NCBI RefSeq assembly: GCF_913062725.1
Contig: NZ_CAJXWY010000035.1
Span: 1 to 43,797, forward strand
DNA length: 43,797 bases
Origin: an uncultured Thiohalocapsa sp.
Lineage (GTDB): Bacteria > Pseudomonadota > Gammaproteobacteria > Chromatiales > Chromatiaceae
Reading direction: 5' to 3'
Shown piece after piece: positions 22,571 through 33,824 of this stretch (within the stretch, counting starts at the first letter, position 1; each line of letters begins with the position of its first letter). The translations under genes and the position numbers were made by a program. Under the pieces are notes generated by a model, which worked only from the letters and a program-made list of their open reading frames with translations, ran no database searches and had not been told where the DNA came from.

Positions 22571-22995
22571 AGCGTTACTGCCGTGTTGCTGGGCGCGGGG
22601 CACTGGGGCCCGGGCTGCCGTTCGAAGGTGATTTTGGCTGCACGCGTTTATTGCGTGGGCGATGCGAGTGGGCGCGCGGTGCCGGCGTTACCGGTGCAGA
22701 TTGTGGCGCAAATGCTGGCTCCGATGGTGATGCTGAGCTTGGATCTGCGCGTGACGCGGTGCCACGTGCGCACGGCACGGGCGGTGGCTGCTGCCGATCG
22801 ACACGCCGCCCCCGGCGGTCTGCCGGGTAGCGCGTTTGCCCCCTTATCGATCGCGGCGTTCGATCAGCCGGATCGAGACACGTGGCACCGGTGCAGCGCC
22901 GATGCGCCTTGCGGGCGCTGGCCACCGGGGCGGTGCGACGTCGGCGGTGCCGATGGCCGCGCGGGGCGGTGCGGGTCCGTTGTCCGCGGCTTTGA
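22571..22995. other. Spacer upstream of metH without a gene
   Basis: About 425 bases lie between the metH start and the stop of the cysteine-rich small-domain gene, both on the minus strand. I see no open frame with coding character and no cobalamin or SAH riboswitch boxes. It should contain the metH promoter, but no hexamer pair stands out. Confidence 0.4.
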
Positions 22996-23340
22996 TCAAT
23001 CCCCGTCGTCGTCGCGCGGGGGCCGTTCCTTGGGCAGGTAGCGCGGGCTCTGCGCGTGACCGTCCCAGATCACAGGCTTTGCGAGCCATTTTTGGATGAA
23101 GGCCCAGGAGGCTTGGTAGCCATCGTGGGGCAGGGTGCAGGCCGAGCAGTCCTTGCGGCGCACGCCATTGGCGTCGGTGAAGACCTGGTAAGGGCCCGGA
23201 CACTCATACGCGATGAGGGGACAATAACAAAAAAGACAGTTGAATTCCCGCTTGACGCCTGGGTGACAGGGCAGGAACGGACATTCGTGGTTGGTGAAGC
23301 CCTTGAAGGCCTCGTTGGTCGTCGTGTCTTTGGGTTGCAT
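22996..23340 (-). CDS. Cysteine-rich small domain protein (PF04071-like)
   Basis: The protein is 114 residues with eight cysteines in a compact block: Cys20, 25, 35, 38, 40, 47, 65 and 68. The pattern NHECPFLPCHPGVK, FNCLFCYCPL and DCSACTLPH closely follows the 'cysteine-rich small domain', a probable metal-binding fold often found near or fused to cobalamin biosynthesis genes. The presence of metH and cobQ within 4 kb agrees with this. Function is not established. The start ATG at 23340 lacks a good SD, and coding-like sequence continues upstream in another frame (about 23405-23535), so the true protein may once have been longer. Confidence 0.85.
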   Translation of the reverse strand: MQPKDTTTNEAFKGFTNHECPFLPCHPGVKREFNCLFCYCPLIAYECPGPYQVFTDANGVRRKDCSACTLPHDGYQASWAFIQKWLAKPVIWDGHAQSPRYLPKERPPRDDDGD

Positions 23341-23404
23341 GGCGGAGAGAAGGTCCAGGGGCCGGGGGCCGAAGGCTGGAGGCCGTGGTCTGGGTCTGTT
23401 GCGC

Positions 23405-23535
23405 TAGAGGCTCTAGCAGGTAAGGGCGCAGTCTCTCGCCCCAAGGGTAGCCCGGGTCCGCTGGCGTCCCGCCGGCCCACTCCGGGCTGGCATCGCACAG
23501 CACAAGCGTGCGCGTCTCCCCGCCCATGCCCGGAC
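23405..23535 (-). pseudogene. Coding-like segment upstream of the cysteine-rich gene
   Basis: On the minus strand one frame reads about 45 codons (TRTLVLCDASPEW, GYPWGERLRPYLLEPLA) with third positions mostly G or C and a natural amino-acid composition. It has no convincing start, then runs out of phase with the cysteine-rich gene, whose own upstream codons (GPRPLDLLSAM) also look coding. One reading is a frameshifted N-terminal part of a longer cysteine-rich protein; another is a separate short gene. I do not recognise the family. Confidence 0.35.
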
Positions 23536-23686
23536 CGGGCTGCCGTGCGATCCGGCCCGCGTGAGCGCAGCGACAGCGGCTCACCTGCGAGGCCGCCATC
23601 GCGTCCCGACGCCGCCTGCGCTAGGCTAGTGCTGATCACGTCACCGCCTCCCGGGTGCGATCCACCGGTGATCGGCGGGGAGGACC

Positions 23687-24070
23687 ATGCTCAGCAAGCC
23701 AAGTCCAATGGAAACCATCAAGCTCGCAACCGTCTCGGACCTGCTCGCCCACCCCGAGGAGCGGGTGGCGCTCATCGACGGCGAGATCGTGCGCCGGCCC
23801 ATGGCGCGCGGTGAGCATGCGATGACGCGGGGCAACGTCCTCGGCGAGCTGCAAACCCTGCGTCGACCTGCGAGCCCGGGCGGCTGGTGGATCGCCACCG
23901 AGATCAGCGTTGCCCACGAAACCCACCAATGCCTGAGCCATGACCTCGCCGGCCGGCGCAGGTCGCGTATGCCCGAGCAACTCCGGGCGTCGTCGTCATT
24001 ACCCGCGAACGCTGTCTCGCGCTGCTTCGGCGGGCGCAGGCCGGCGCGCAGCGCCTCGCCCGCGCGCTGA
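23687..24070 (+). pseudogene. Truncated Uma2-family (DUF820) nuclease-like gene
   Basis: A strong SD (GGGGAGGA) precedes the ATG. The first 80 codons match the Uma2/DUF820 N-terminal half: TVSDLLAHPEERVALIDGEI, then RGEHAMTRGNVLGEL and EISVAHETHQCLSHDLAGRR. The core PD-(D/E)XK catalytic region that should follow (Asp and ExK) is absent. Instead the frame runs into unrelated basic sequence, while another frame reads ATPGVVVITRERCLALLRR, apparently the tail of a different protein. This looks like a deletion junction joining two genes. Uma2 proteins are often mobile and numerous in their hosts. Confidence 0.65.
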
Positions 24071-24139
24071 TGGCGCCCGCCCGCGACCACCGTTCCCCGA
24101 TGCCCCTGTCCGTTGGCCCGTCACCGCGAGAGCATCCCC

Positions 24140-24910
24140 ATGAGCGCCCGTCCACGCCGCTGGTTCCAAGTCCTGTTCGCAACGGTTCTGATGGCGCTGC
24201 CCGGGCTATCCGCGGCGGCCGAGCCGGCGCCGCCGCACGGCGTGGCGCACGCCCTCGAGGCCACGGCCGCACGCACGAGCCACGACCTGGAAGCGGCTGT
24301 GCACAGGGTGCAGCCCATGGTGGAGCGATACGGCTACGCCGGAGTGGCCGGCGCCGTGTTCCTGGAGGGATTCGGTGTTCCGGCCCCCGGCCAGTCGTTA
24401 CTGATGGCCGGCGCGCTGGAGGCGGCGAAGGGTCACCTGCGGCTGTTGCTGCTGCTGCTGGTCGCGGTGCTGGCGGCGGTGCTCGGCAACAGCCTGGGTT
24501 ATCTGATCGGCCGGCTCAGTGGCCGGCCGCTGTTGCGCAGGCTCGGCATCAACGCGGCGCGCGAGGCTGAGCTGGCGGGCCTGTTCGACCGCTACGGCGG
24601 TGGCTTCATCCTGATGGCCCGGTTCTTCGACGGCCCGCGGCAGCTCAACGGCATCCTCGCCGGCACCCTGGCCATGCCCTGGTGGCGGTTCACACTGTTC
24701 AACGTGATGGGGGCGGTGCTGTGGGTCGGTCTCTGGGGCCTGGGCACCTTTTACCTGTCCGAGCACCTGCGCGACATCCACGCTCTGCTGCGGCAGCTCA
24801 ACCCATGGGTCGCGGGCGCTGCCGTCGGCGCCGTGATCGCGCTCCTGATCTACCTGTTCCGGGGTAGGCGGCAGACGCCGCGACCACCGGCGGCTACGGT
24901 GGGACGCTAG
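24140..24910 (+). CDS. DedA-family membrane protein
   Basis: The protein is 256 residues. Family hallmarks are the E-G-x-G-V-P-x-P-G motif (LEGFGVPAPGQSLLMAGAL), the helix pair around GNSLGYLIGRLSG, and ARFFDGPRQLNGILAG with the conserved arginines, followed by W-R-F. DedA proteins are polytopic inner-membrane proteins linked to lipid carrier flipping and membrane homeostasis. Unusually, the N-terminus (FQVLFATVLMALPGLSAAAEP) resembles a cleavable signal peptide followed by a soluble helix before the DedA core. The ATG at 24140 with GAGAG upstream was chosen; an in-frame start lies 27 bases earlier. Confidence 0.88.
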   Translation: MSARPRRWFQVLFATVLMALPGLSAAAEPAPPHGVAHALEATAARTSHDLEAAVHRVQPMVERYGYAGVAGAVFLEGFGVPAPGQSLLMAGALEAAKGHLRLLLLLLVAVLAAVLGNSLGYLIGRLSGRPLLRRLGINAAREAELAGLFDRYGGGFILMARFFDGPRQLNGILAGTLAMPWWRFTLFNVMGAVLWVGLWGLGTFYLSEHLRDIHALLRQLNPWVAGAAVGAVIALLIYLFRGRRQTPRPPAATVGR

Positions 24911-25082
24911 GCGCCGGCACTGGGCGCAGACACTGGCCGCGGGCGGTGCCGGCGGTTTCGCGCGCAGGTCGGGCTCGCCGTCGCCGCATCCGGCGATGCC
25001 GTGCGGGTCATGGCGATGGGCCGCGTCGAGTGCCCGGGCGGGCGTGACACGATGCCGTGCGCCGCCGGCACGGACGCACTCA

Positions 25083-26690
25083 CTAGCGCGCCAGCGTCAG
25101 CAGCGCATCCAGATCGAGATTGGCCTCGATGTGATCCGCCAGGTCGTTCAGCGCCTGCTCGATGCGGGCCTCGAAGTCGAGCCGCGCGGCCCTGGCACCC
25201 ATCTGCTCGAGCCAGTGGGCACGAAACGCATCGTCCGCGAAGATGCCGTGCAGGTAGCCCCCCATGACGCGGCCGTGGTGGCTGGTGGCGCCCTCGGGCC
25301 TGGTGGTCCCGGTACCGTCGGCGCCCCGGAGCACCAGCCAGGGCTGCTCCAGGCCGGCGCCGGTGGTGCGGCCCATGTGCATCTCGTAGCCCGCCACCGG
25401 GCAGCCGCTGATGCCGTCCGTGGCCGCCAGCTCGATGAGGCGCTTGTCGCCGCCGATCTCGGTTTCGATGTCCAGGAGCCCGAGGCCTGGCGTGTCGCCG
25501 GGTGCACCCTCGATGCCCTGCGGGTCGCGGACCACGCGCCCGAGCATCTGGAAGCCGGCGCACAGTCCCACGACCCGTCCGCCGCGGCGCACATGGGCGA
25601 GGATGTCGATGTCCCAGCCCTCTTTGCGCAGGATATCCAGGTCCGCCCGCGTGGCCTTGGAGCCGGGCAGGATGACGACATCCGTGTCCGCCGGCAGGGC
25701 CTGCCCCGGCAGCAGCCAGCGCAGATTCACCGCTGGCTCGGCGGCGAGTGGGTCCATGTCGTCGAAGTTGGCGACGCGGGACAGGCGCGGCACGGCGATG
25801 TTGAGGGTGCCGGTGCTGGACCAGCTGTCCTCCGCCGGGCGCTCCAAGGCCAGCGAGTCCTCGGCGGGGAGCCTGGAGGCGCCCTCGAACCAGCGCACCA
25901 CGCCGAGGAAGGGCCAGCCGGTATGATCGGTGATGGTCGCGCAGGCGGGCTCGAACAGGGAGAAGTCGCCGCGGAACTTGTTCACCATGTAGCCGACCAC
26001 GCGCTCGCGGTCGGCCTGGCTCAGCAGCAGCCAGGTGCCCACCAGATGTGACATGGTGCCGCCCTTGTCGAGATCGCCGACGAAGACCACCGGCACGTCG
26101 GCGCGCTCAGCGAAATACATGTTGGTGATGTCGCTGTTGCGCAGATAGATCTCTGCGCCGCTGCCGGCGCCCTCCACCAGCACCAGGTCGGCCTCGGCGC
26201 AGAGGCGCTCGAAACTGTCGAGGATGGCGGGCATCATGCCCTGGCGCATCTGGTGGTAGACCCGCGCCGGGCAGTTGCCGAGCGCCCGGCCGCGCAGCAC
26301 CACCTGGGAGCCCACGTTGGTCTGCGGCTTGAGCAGCACCGGATTCATGTGAATGGACGGCGGCGCACCGCAGGCCCGCGCCTGAAGTGCCTGAGCACGT
26401 CCGATTTCACCGCGGGGCGCCTCGCCGTCGGCGCCGGGCGGCGCGTCCGTGTCCTCGGTCACCGCCGCATTGTTGCTCATGTTCTGTGCCTTGAAGGGGC
26501 GTACCACCAGTCCCCGGCGGGCGTAGGCCCGGCAGAGCCCCGCCACCAGCAGGCTCTTGCCCACGTCGGAAGCAGTGCCCTGAATCATGAGCGTGCGGGC
26601 ACGCCGCGGGCCATGATGGCCAAGGGGCGGGAGCTTCAGGTCGATGCTGGATGGGATACTGGGTGGGATGCTGGGCGGGGTATCGGGCAT
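25083..26690 (-). CDS. cobQ: Cobyric acid synthase CobQ/CbiP
   Basis: CobQ amidates four carboxylates of adenosylcobyrinic a,c-diamide using glutamine and ATP. The protein is 535 residues. The N-terminal synthetase domain has MIQGTASDVGKS (nucleotide loop), FKAQNMSNNA, and VLVEGAGSGAEIYLR. The C-terminal class I glutaminase domain has VVGLCAGFQMLGR (nucleophile Cys377) and GYLHGIF (His481). A loop of about 15 residues rich in Asp, Pro and Gly is inserted after NNAAVTED. The N-terminus has a short PPSIPPSIPSS extension coded by a near-repeat. No other cob/cbi gene is adjacent, so this is a detached member of the pathway. I see no complete cobalamin riboswitch upstream. Confidence 0.96.
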   Translation of the reverse strand: MPDTPPSIPPSIPSSIDLKLPPLGHHGPRRARTLMIQGTASDVGKSLLVAGLCRAYARRGLVVRPFKAQNMSNNAAVTEDTDAPPGADGEAPRGEIGRAQALQARACGAPPSIHMNPVLLKPQTNVGSQVVLRGRALGNCPARVYHQMRQGMMPAILDSFERLCAEADLVLVEGAGSGAEIYLRNSDITNMYFAERADVPVVFVGDLDKGGTMSHLVGTWLLLSQADRERVVGYMVNKFRGDFSLFEPACATITDHTGWPFLGVVRWFEGASRLPAEDSLALERPAEDSWSSTGTLNIAVPRLSRVANFDDMDPLAAEPAVNLRWLLPGQALPADTDVVILPGSKATRADLDILRKEGWDIDILAHVRRGGRVVGLCAGFQMLGRVVRDPQGIEGAPGDTPGLGLLDIETEIGGDKRLIELAATDGISGCPVAGYEMHMGRTTGAGLEQPWLVLRGADGTGTTRPEGATSHHGRVMGGYLHGIFADDAFRAHWLEQMGARAARLDFEARIEQALNDLADHIEANLDLDALLTLAR

Positions 26691-26813
26691 GGTGTCGGAT
26701 CGCGTTTTGTGCTGATGGGCTCGGGTTGGGTAAGCTCCCGCTGCAGTCGCCCTCGGTGGTACCCGGCGCGACGGTCCGCGGTGTCGTCATTGCTCTCGGT
26801 GCCAGTAACCAAT

Positions 26814-26827
26814 GGCCTCAGGAGGCC
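26814..26827 (+). promoter_or_regulatory. Inverted repeat covering the dnaQ ribosome-binding site
   Basis: GGCCTC-AG-GAGGCC is a perfect 6-bp inverted repeat containing the SD AGGAGG (26820-26825), 12 bases before the dnaQ-like ATG. If folded, it would hide most of the SD and reduce translation. It could equally be a DNA operator between the divergent cobQ and exonuclease genes. Confidence 0.5.
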
Positions 26828-26837
26828 TCAACACATC

Positions 26838-27575
26838 ATGCGCCAGATCGTGCTGGATACGGAAACCACGGGCCTGGAGCCGGCGGCGGGCCACCGCATC
26901 ATCGAGATCGGCTGTGTCGAGCTCATCGAGCGCAGGCCCACCGGCAACAACTTCCATCGCTACCTGCAGCCGGACCGCGAGGTCGATGCCGGCGCCGCGG
27001 CCGTGCACGGCATCACCAACGACTTTCTTGCCGACCAGCCGCGTTTCGCCGACGTGGTGGACGAGCTCCTGGACTATTGCCGCGGCGCCGAGCTGGTCAT
27101 CCACAATGCCCCCTTCGATATCGGCTTCCTGAACCACGAGCTAAAGCATTGGCAGAAGGACGCGCCGGCCATGGATGCGATTTGTTCGGTGACCGACAGC
27201 CTGGTGCTCGCGCGCCGCTTGCACCCGGGGCAGCGCAACAGCCTCGACGCACTCTGCAAACGCTACGGCATCGACAACACCCAGCGCGATCTCCACGGCG
27301 CGCTGCTGGACGCGCAGATCTTGGCCGAGGTCTACCTGGCCATGACCGGCGGCCAGGTGAGCCTGCATCTGGGCGGCGATGAGCACGTGGAGACGGGGCT
27401 GCGGCGGGAGGCGGTGCGTCGTGTGTCGGTGCCTCGCGGCCAGCTGCGCGTCATCCGCCCGAGCAGCGACGAGCTTGTAGCGCATAACGCCCGACTCGCC
27501 GCCATCCACCAGGCCAGTGGTGCCTGCGTTTGGCTGGCGCCGGACGATGCTGCCGTCGGGACAGCCACCGGCTGA
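26838..27575 (+). CDS. dnaQ: DnaQ-type 3'-5' exonuclease (DNA polymerase III epsilon)
   Basis: The protein is 245 residues. DEDDh exonuclease motifs are complete: ExoI DTETTGLE (Asp7, Glu9), ExoII HNAPFD (Asp94) and ExoIII HGALLDAQ (His153, Asp158). It proofreads for the replicative polymerase, with the last 50 residues expected to bind the alpha subunit. Length and N-terminus (MRQIVLDTETTGL) match the gammaproteobacterial epsilon subunit. The usual neighbour rnhA is missing. The ATG is preceded by a consensus AGGAGG lying in an inverted repeat. Confidence 0.95.
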   Translation: MRQIVLDTETTGLEPAAGHRIIEIGCVELIERRPTGNNFHRYLQPDREVDAGAAAVHGITNDFLADQPRFADVVDELLDYCRGAELVIHNAPFDIGFLNHELKHWQKDAPAMDAICSVTDSLVLARRLHPGQRNSLDALCKRYGIDNTQRDLHGALLDAQILAEVYLAMTGGQVSLHLGGDEHVETGLRREAVRRVSVPRGQLRVIRPSSDELVAHNARLAAIHQASGACVWLAPDDAAVGTATG

Positions 27576-27789
27576 TGGGGCGTCCTGCCAGAGAAGACCG
27601 CTCGCCCGTGGCCGGGGATGGCGGCATGGCCGAGCCAAGACGCCAAGGTGCGGGCCGCATCACAGACCGTAACGAGCGCCATGCGCGCGCCCGTTCGCCC
27701 GCATGAGCCTGCGGAAGACGCAAGCATGCCGCACACCCGGGCGGGCACCCACCGCATGCCATGGGCAAGAGCCCGCTCCGGCTCGGCGC

Positions 27790-28548
27790 TCAGTTGGAGT
27801 GCTTGCGGCTGCCGGCGGCTTGTGCGGCGCCCGCGATCGTCTCGATGCTGTGCAGATCCAGAATCTCGACGTGCTTGCGGTCCACCTTCACCAGCCCTTC
27901 GTCCTGGAATCGGGTAAAGAGCCGGCTCACCGTCTCGACCGCGAGGCCCAGATAGTTGCCGATCTCGTGCCGTGACATGCTGAGGTAGAAGTCCGTCGGC
28001 GACAGACCGCGTTTGCTCAGCCGCTGCGACATACTCACCAGAAAGGCCGCGAGGCGTTCCTCGGCGTTCTTCTTGCCGAGCAGCAGCAGCATCTCGGCGT
28101 CGTGGCCGATCTCTTTGCTCAGCAGGCGGAACATGGAATGCTGCAAGCTGGGGATGGACGCGGCCAGCTCCTCGAAGCGCTGGAAGGGCACCTCGCAGAT
28201 GGCTGAGGTCTCCAGCACCTTCGCCGAGCAGGCATGGGCGTCCTGGTCGATGGCGTCGAGACCGATGATCTCTCCGGGCAGATGGAAGCCCAACACCTGC
28301 TCGCCGCCTTCCTCGCTCGGCGTGTAAGTTTTGACTGAGCCGGTTTTGACGACATACAACGAGCGGAAGCGCTCGCCGCTGCGAAAGAGGTGATCCCCCC
28401 GGTGCAGTGGACGTGAGCGTTTGACGATGCTGTCCAGCCGGTCCACGTCCTCTGGCGACATGCCCATGGGGAGGCACAACTGAGACAGCGTGCAGTTCTT
28501 GCAGGCGACCCTGATGGTCTCGAAGGAGATAACTTTTCGTTGAGTCAA
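27790..28548 (-). CDS. fnr: FNR-type oxygen-sensing transcription regulator
   Basis: FNR senses oxygen through a 4Fe-4S cluster and controls anaerobic genes. The protein is about 252 residues from the proposed TTG start. Cluster ligands match E. coli FNR: CKNCTLSQLC (Cys16, Cys19, Cys25) plus Cys118 in LETSAICEVPF. The cyclic-nucleotide-binding fold (about 40-150), GKKNAEERLAAFL and the HTH HEIGNYLGLAVETVSRLF follow. An ATG at 28599 would add 17 residues, but that codon lies inside an FNR box, so I prefer the TTG at 28546-28548, which gives a normal family length. Direct autoregulation is likely. Confidence 0.95.
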   Translation of the reverse strand: MTQRKVISFETIRVACKNCTLSQLCLPMGMSPEDVDRLDSIVKRSRPLHRGDHLFRSGERFRSLYVVKTGSVKTYTPSEEGGEQVLGFHLPGEIIGLDAIDQDAHACSAKVLETSAICEVPFQRFEELAASIPSLQHSMFRLLSKEIGHDAEMLLLLGKKNAEERLAAFLVSMSQRLSKRGLSPTDFYLSMSRHEIGNYLGLAVETVSRLFTRFQDEGLVKVDRKHVEILDLHSIETIAGAAQAAGSRKHSN

Positions 28549-28592
28549 GGCAGTGTACCTGGCTAGTTGACGATTCCATTGTGCAACCCAGG

Positions 28593-28606
28593 TTGACATG
28601 CATCAA
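28593..28606. promoter_or_regulatory. FNR box in front of fnr
   Basis: TTGACATGCATCAA matches the FNR consensus TTGATnnnnATCAA at nine of ten positions. Such an AT-rich site is rare by chance in this GC-rich DNA, and it lies about 45 bases before the proposed fnr start, so autoregulation is the natural reading. The box overlaps the alternative ATG start at 28599. Confidence 0.75.
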
Positions 28607-28801
28607 GGGTAAATATCGTCGTTTTCACGCGCCCATGTTGATGTTATTGCCTAAGGCGATGCGATAAACCCGTGGGGCTTGCACTGTCGGCTGTGGCTCG
28701 AGGCGCGGCATTCCAAAGGTCACCGCATCGCGGTGCCCGGCCGCTGGGCGCCGCGCCAGTCGGTCGGCTAGCGCGATTGGCTGACTTTTGGCGCCCCAAG
28801 C

Positions 28802-28829
28802 AAAAACCGCGCCTGCGGGCGCGGTTTTT
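28802..28829. terminator. Bidirectional intrinsic terminator
   Basis: AAAAACCGCGCC-TGCG-GGCGCGGTTTTT is a perfect 12-bp palindromic stem with A and T tracts on both sides, so it works in both directions. On the minus strand it lies 60 bases after the sulfur-globule gene. A second GC hairpin, CCGCCGCT-GAGC-AGCGGCGG (28834-28853), sits between them. The rest of 28607-28889 shows no gene. Confidence 0.88.
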
Positions 28830-28889
28830 GTCGCCGCCGCTGAGCAGCGGCGGTAGCTACGTTGAGCCTGAGCTTCCTGGGGCTTGAGC

Positions 28890-29300
28890 TTACTTGGCCT
28901 GTTCGCCAGCCGGTGCGGCGGGGGCAGCCGGAGCGCCGTAAGGGGCGCCGTAGGGCATGGGCGGTGCGCCGTAGCCGTAGCCCGGATAGCCGTAGCCCGG
29001 GTAGCCGTAGCCACCACCGTAGGGGTAGCCGTAGCCGCGGCCGTAGCCGTAGCCGCGGCCATAGCCACGGCCGTAGCCGCGACCGCCACCGGACATGCTC
29101 ATGTTGAAGTCGCCGTAGCCGTCTCCGAACATGTCACCGAGCATGTCGCCCATGCCGTCACCGAAACCGGAGCCGTATCCCGGACCACCGTAGCCCGGAC
29201 CACCGTAGCCAGGGCCGAACCACGCCTGCGCGGCGCTCATCGAGAAGGTGGCCGCACCGGCGATGGCGGCGATGCCGAGGACTTTGGCAAGCTTTTGCAT
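28890..29300 (-). CDS. Sulfur globule family protein (secreted, Gly/Tyr-rich)
   Basis: The protein is 136 residues. A Sec signal peptide ([19 protein letters not shown]) is followed by a mature chain starting [13 protein letters not shown], an acidic middle [20 protein letters not shown], then repeats of [11 protein letters not shown] and [12 protein letters not shown] and a Pro/Ala tail. This matches the structural envelope proteins of sulfur globules in purple sulfur bacteria. Such proteins coat stored sulfur outside the cytoplasm. AGGAG precedes the ATG, a near-consensus promoter lies 110 bases upstream, and a bidirectional terminator follows, so this is a strongly expressed single-gene unit. 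Tandem nucleotide repeats match the peptide repeats. Confidence 0.85.
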   Translation of the reverse strand: MQKLAKVLGIAAIAGAATFSMSAAQAWFGPGYGGPGYGGPGYGSGFGDGMGDMLGDMFGDGYGDFNMSMSGGGRGYGRGYGRGYGYGRGYGYPYGGGYGYPGYGYPGYGYGAPPMPYGAPYGAPAAPAAPAGEQAK

Positions 29301-29407
29301 GATCTGACGCTCCTGAGGAATTCTCTTGTGAGTGCAGCGTACCGGGGTGGCCCAAGCGGCGCGTCCGCCCGCCGATCCCCGTGGTCCGTAGGATACGAAC
29401 GAGGCGG

Positions 29408-31286
<1,879 letters not shown>

Positions 31287-31396
31287 CGCCGACGCCCCAA
31301 CGTACCCCACAGCCCGCCGGACACGTAACGCATCGATTCCACGTCCCGAACAGGCTTTCCGACAGGCTCCCCAATGGGCGATTCGCCCCGCAGTAA

Positions 31397-32701
<1,305 letters not shown>

Positions 32702-32752
32702 GAGCCGCAGACATACCCGGGTCATCATGCATAAGCAGCGCGGGCCGGTGTC

Positions 32753-33049
32753 GTGACACGCTGGGTCAGTCTCGGTTTGCTGCTGCTCTTAGGCCTGCTC
32801 CAGTACCGCCTGTGGGTGGGCGAGGGCAGTATCAAGGATCTGTATGCTCTGCGCGCACAGATCGACGAGCACCGTGCGGAGCTGCGGCGTTTGGAGGCGC
32901 GCAATCTGGCCCTGGCGGCGGAGGTGGAAGATCTGCGCACCGGCCTGGAGGCCATCGAGGACCGGGCCCGCAGCGAGCTCGGCATGATCCAGCGCGGCGA
33001 GGTGTTCCTCCAGGTCATCGAGAAGCCCAAGCGGGAGCGCGGCCAATGA
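32753..33049 (+). CDS. ftsB: Cell division protein FtsB
   Basis: The protein is 98 residues: a single N-terminal membrane anchor (WVSLGLLLLLGLLQYRLWVG), then a heptad-rich coiled coil (about residues 28-70, LRAQIDEHRAELRRLEARN) and the conserved EDRARSELGMIQRGEVF end. FtsB joins FtsL and FtsQ at the septum and helps activate septal wall synthesis. The position after eno and before ispD is the classic one. The start is a GTG at 32753, two residues before the membrane segment. Confidence 0.93.
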   Translation: MTRWVSLGLLLLLGLLQYRLWVGEGSIKDLYALRAQIDEHRAELRRLEARNLALAAEVEDLRTGLEAIEDRARSELGMIQRGEVFLQVIEKPKRERGQ

Positions 33050-33098
33050 CCGCGCCGCAGGGCCGCAGCGCCGCCGGCGGGCGGCAGGGCATGCTGGC

Positions 33099-33824
33099 GT
33101 GAGCGGCGCCGTGCGCCATTGGGCGCTGATCCCGGCCGCCGGCGTCGGCCGCCGCTTCGGCGCCGAGGTGCCCAAGCAGTATCTCGCGCTCGCCGGCCGA
33201 CCCGTCATCGACCACGCCATCGCCGCCTTCATCGGGCATCCGGCCATCGCCGGCTGTGCGGTGGTGCTGGGCAGCGCCGATGGCTGGTGGTCGGATGTCA
33301 GTGCCTACGCCAACCACCCGGATGTGCTGCGCGCGCCCGGCGGCGCGGAGCGCTGCCACTCGGTGCGCAACGGCCTCACGGCGCTGGCAGACCGGGCCGC
33401 CGAGGACGACTGGGTGCTGGTGCACGACGCCGCGCGCCCCTGCCTGCGGCGGTCTGATCTGGACCGGCTGCTGGCGGCGCTGCGCGAGGAGCCCGTGGGC
33501 GCCCTGTTGGCAGTGCCCATCGCCGACACCGTCAAGCGTGCCGACGCGGGCCAGGTGGCAGAAACCCTACCGCGCAGTGCGCTCTGGCGGGCCTACACGC
33601 CTCAGGCGTTTCGCCTCGGCCTGCTGCGCCGGGCCCTGGCGCAGGCGCAAGCCCGGGATGTGGTGGTCACCGACGATGCCAGCGCCGTGGAGCTGCTGGG
33701 CTTGCGGCCGGCACTCATCGAGTGTCAGGCCGACAACATCAAGATCACGCGGCCGGAGGATCTGCCATTGGCCGCCTTCTATCTTCAGCAGCAGCAGTTG
33801 GACGTGCAGGGGCGAAGCGGATAG
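33099..33824 (+). CDS. ispD: 2-C-methyl-D-erythritol 4-phosphate cytidylyltransferase
   Basis: IspD joins CTP and methylerythritol phosphate in the MEP isoprenoid route. The protein is 241 residues. The nucleotide-binding start LIPAAGVGRRFGAEVPKQY, the substrate segment VHDAARPCL, and TDDASAVE near the end are diagnostic. The start is a GTG at 33099. It follows ftsB by 49 bases and probably shares its transcript. The next MEP gene, ispF, is separated by 376 bases, unusually far. Confidence 0.96.
   Translation: MSGAVRHWALIPAAGVGRRFGAEVPKQYLALAGRPVIDHAIAAFIGHPAIAGCAVVLGSADGWWSDVSAYANHPDVLRAPGGAERCHSVRNGLTALADRAAEDDWVLVHDAARPCLRRSDLDRLLAALREEPVGALLAVPIADTVKRADAGQVAETLPRSALWRAYTPQAFRLGLLRRALAQAQARDVVVTDDASAVELLGLRPALIECQADNIKITRPEDLPLAAFYLQQQQLDVQGRSG

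Noticed and set aside
22571..22920. Cobalamin or SAH riboswitch upstream of metH
   Set aside because: None of the conserved boxes of either class could be found on the minus strand.
26691..26837. Cobalamin riboswitch upstream of cobQ
   Set aside because: A short stretch (GACTGCAGCGGGAGC) recalls part of the aptamer, but the closing B12 box and the paired stems are absent.
27590..27645. Third copy of the dispersed hairpin repeat
   Set aside because: It has a loosely similar GCCATCCCCGGC core, but the flanking conserved blocks of the other two copies are absent.
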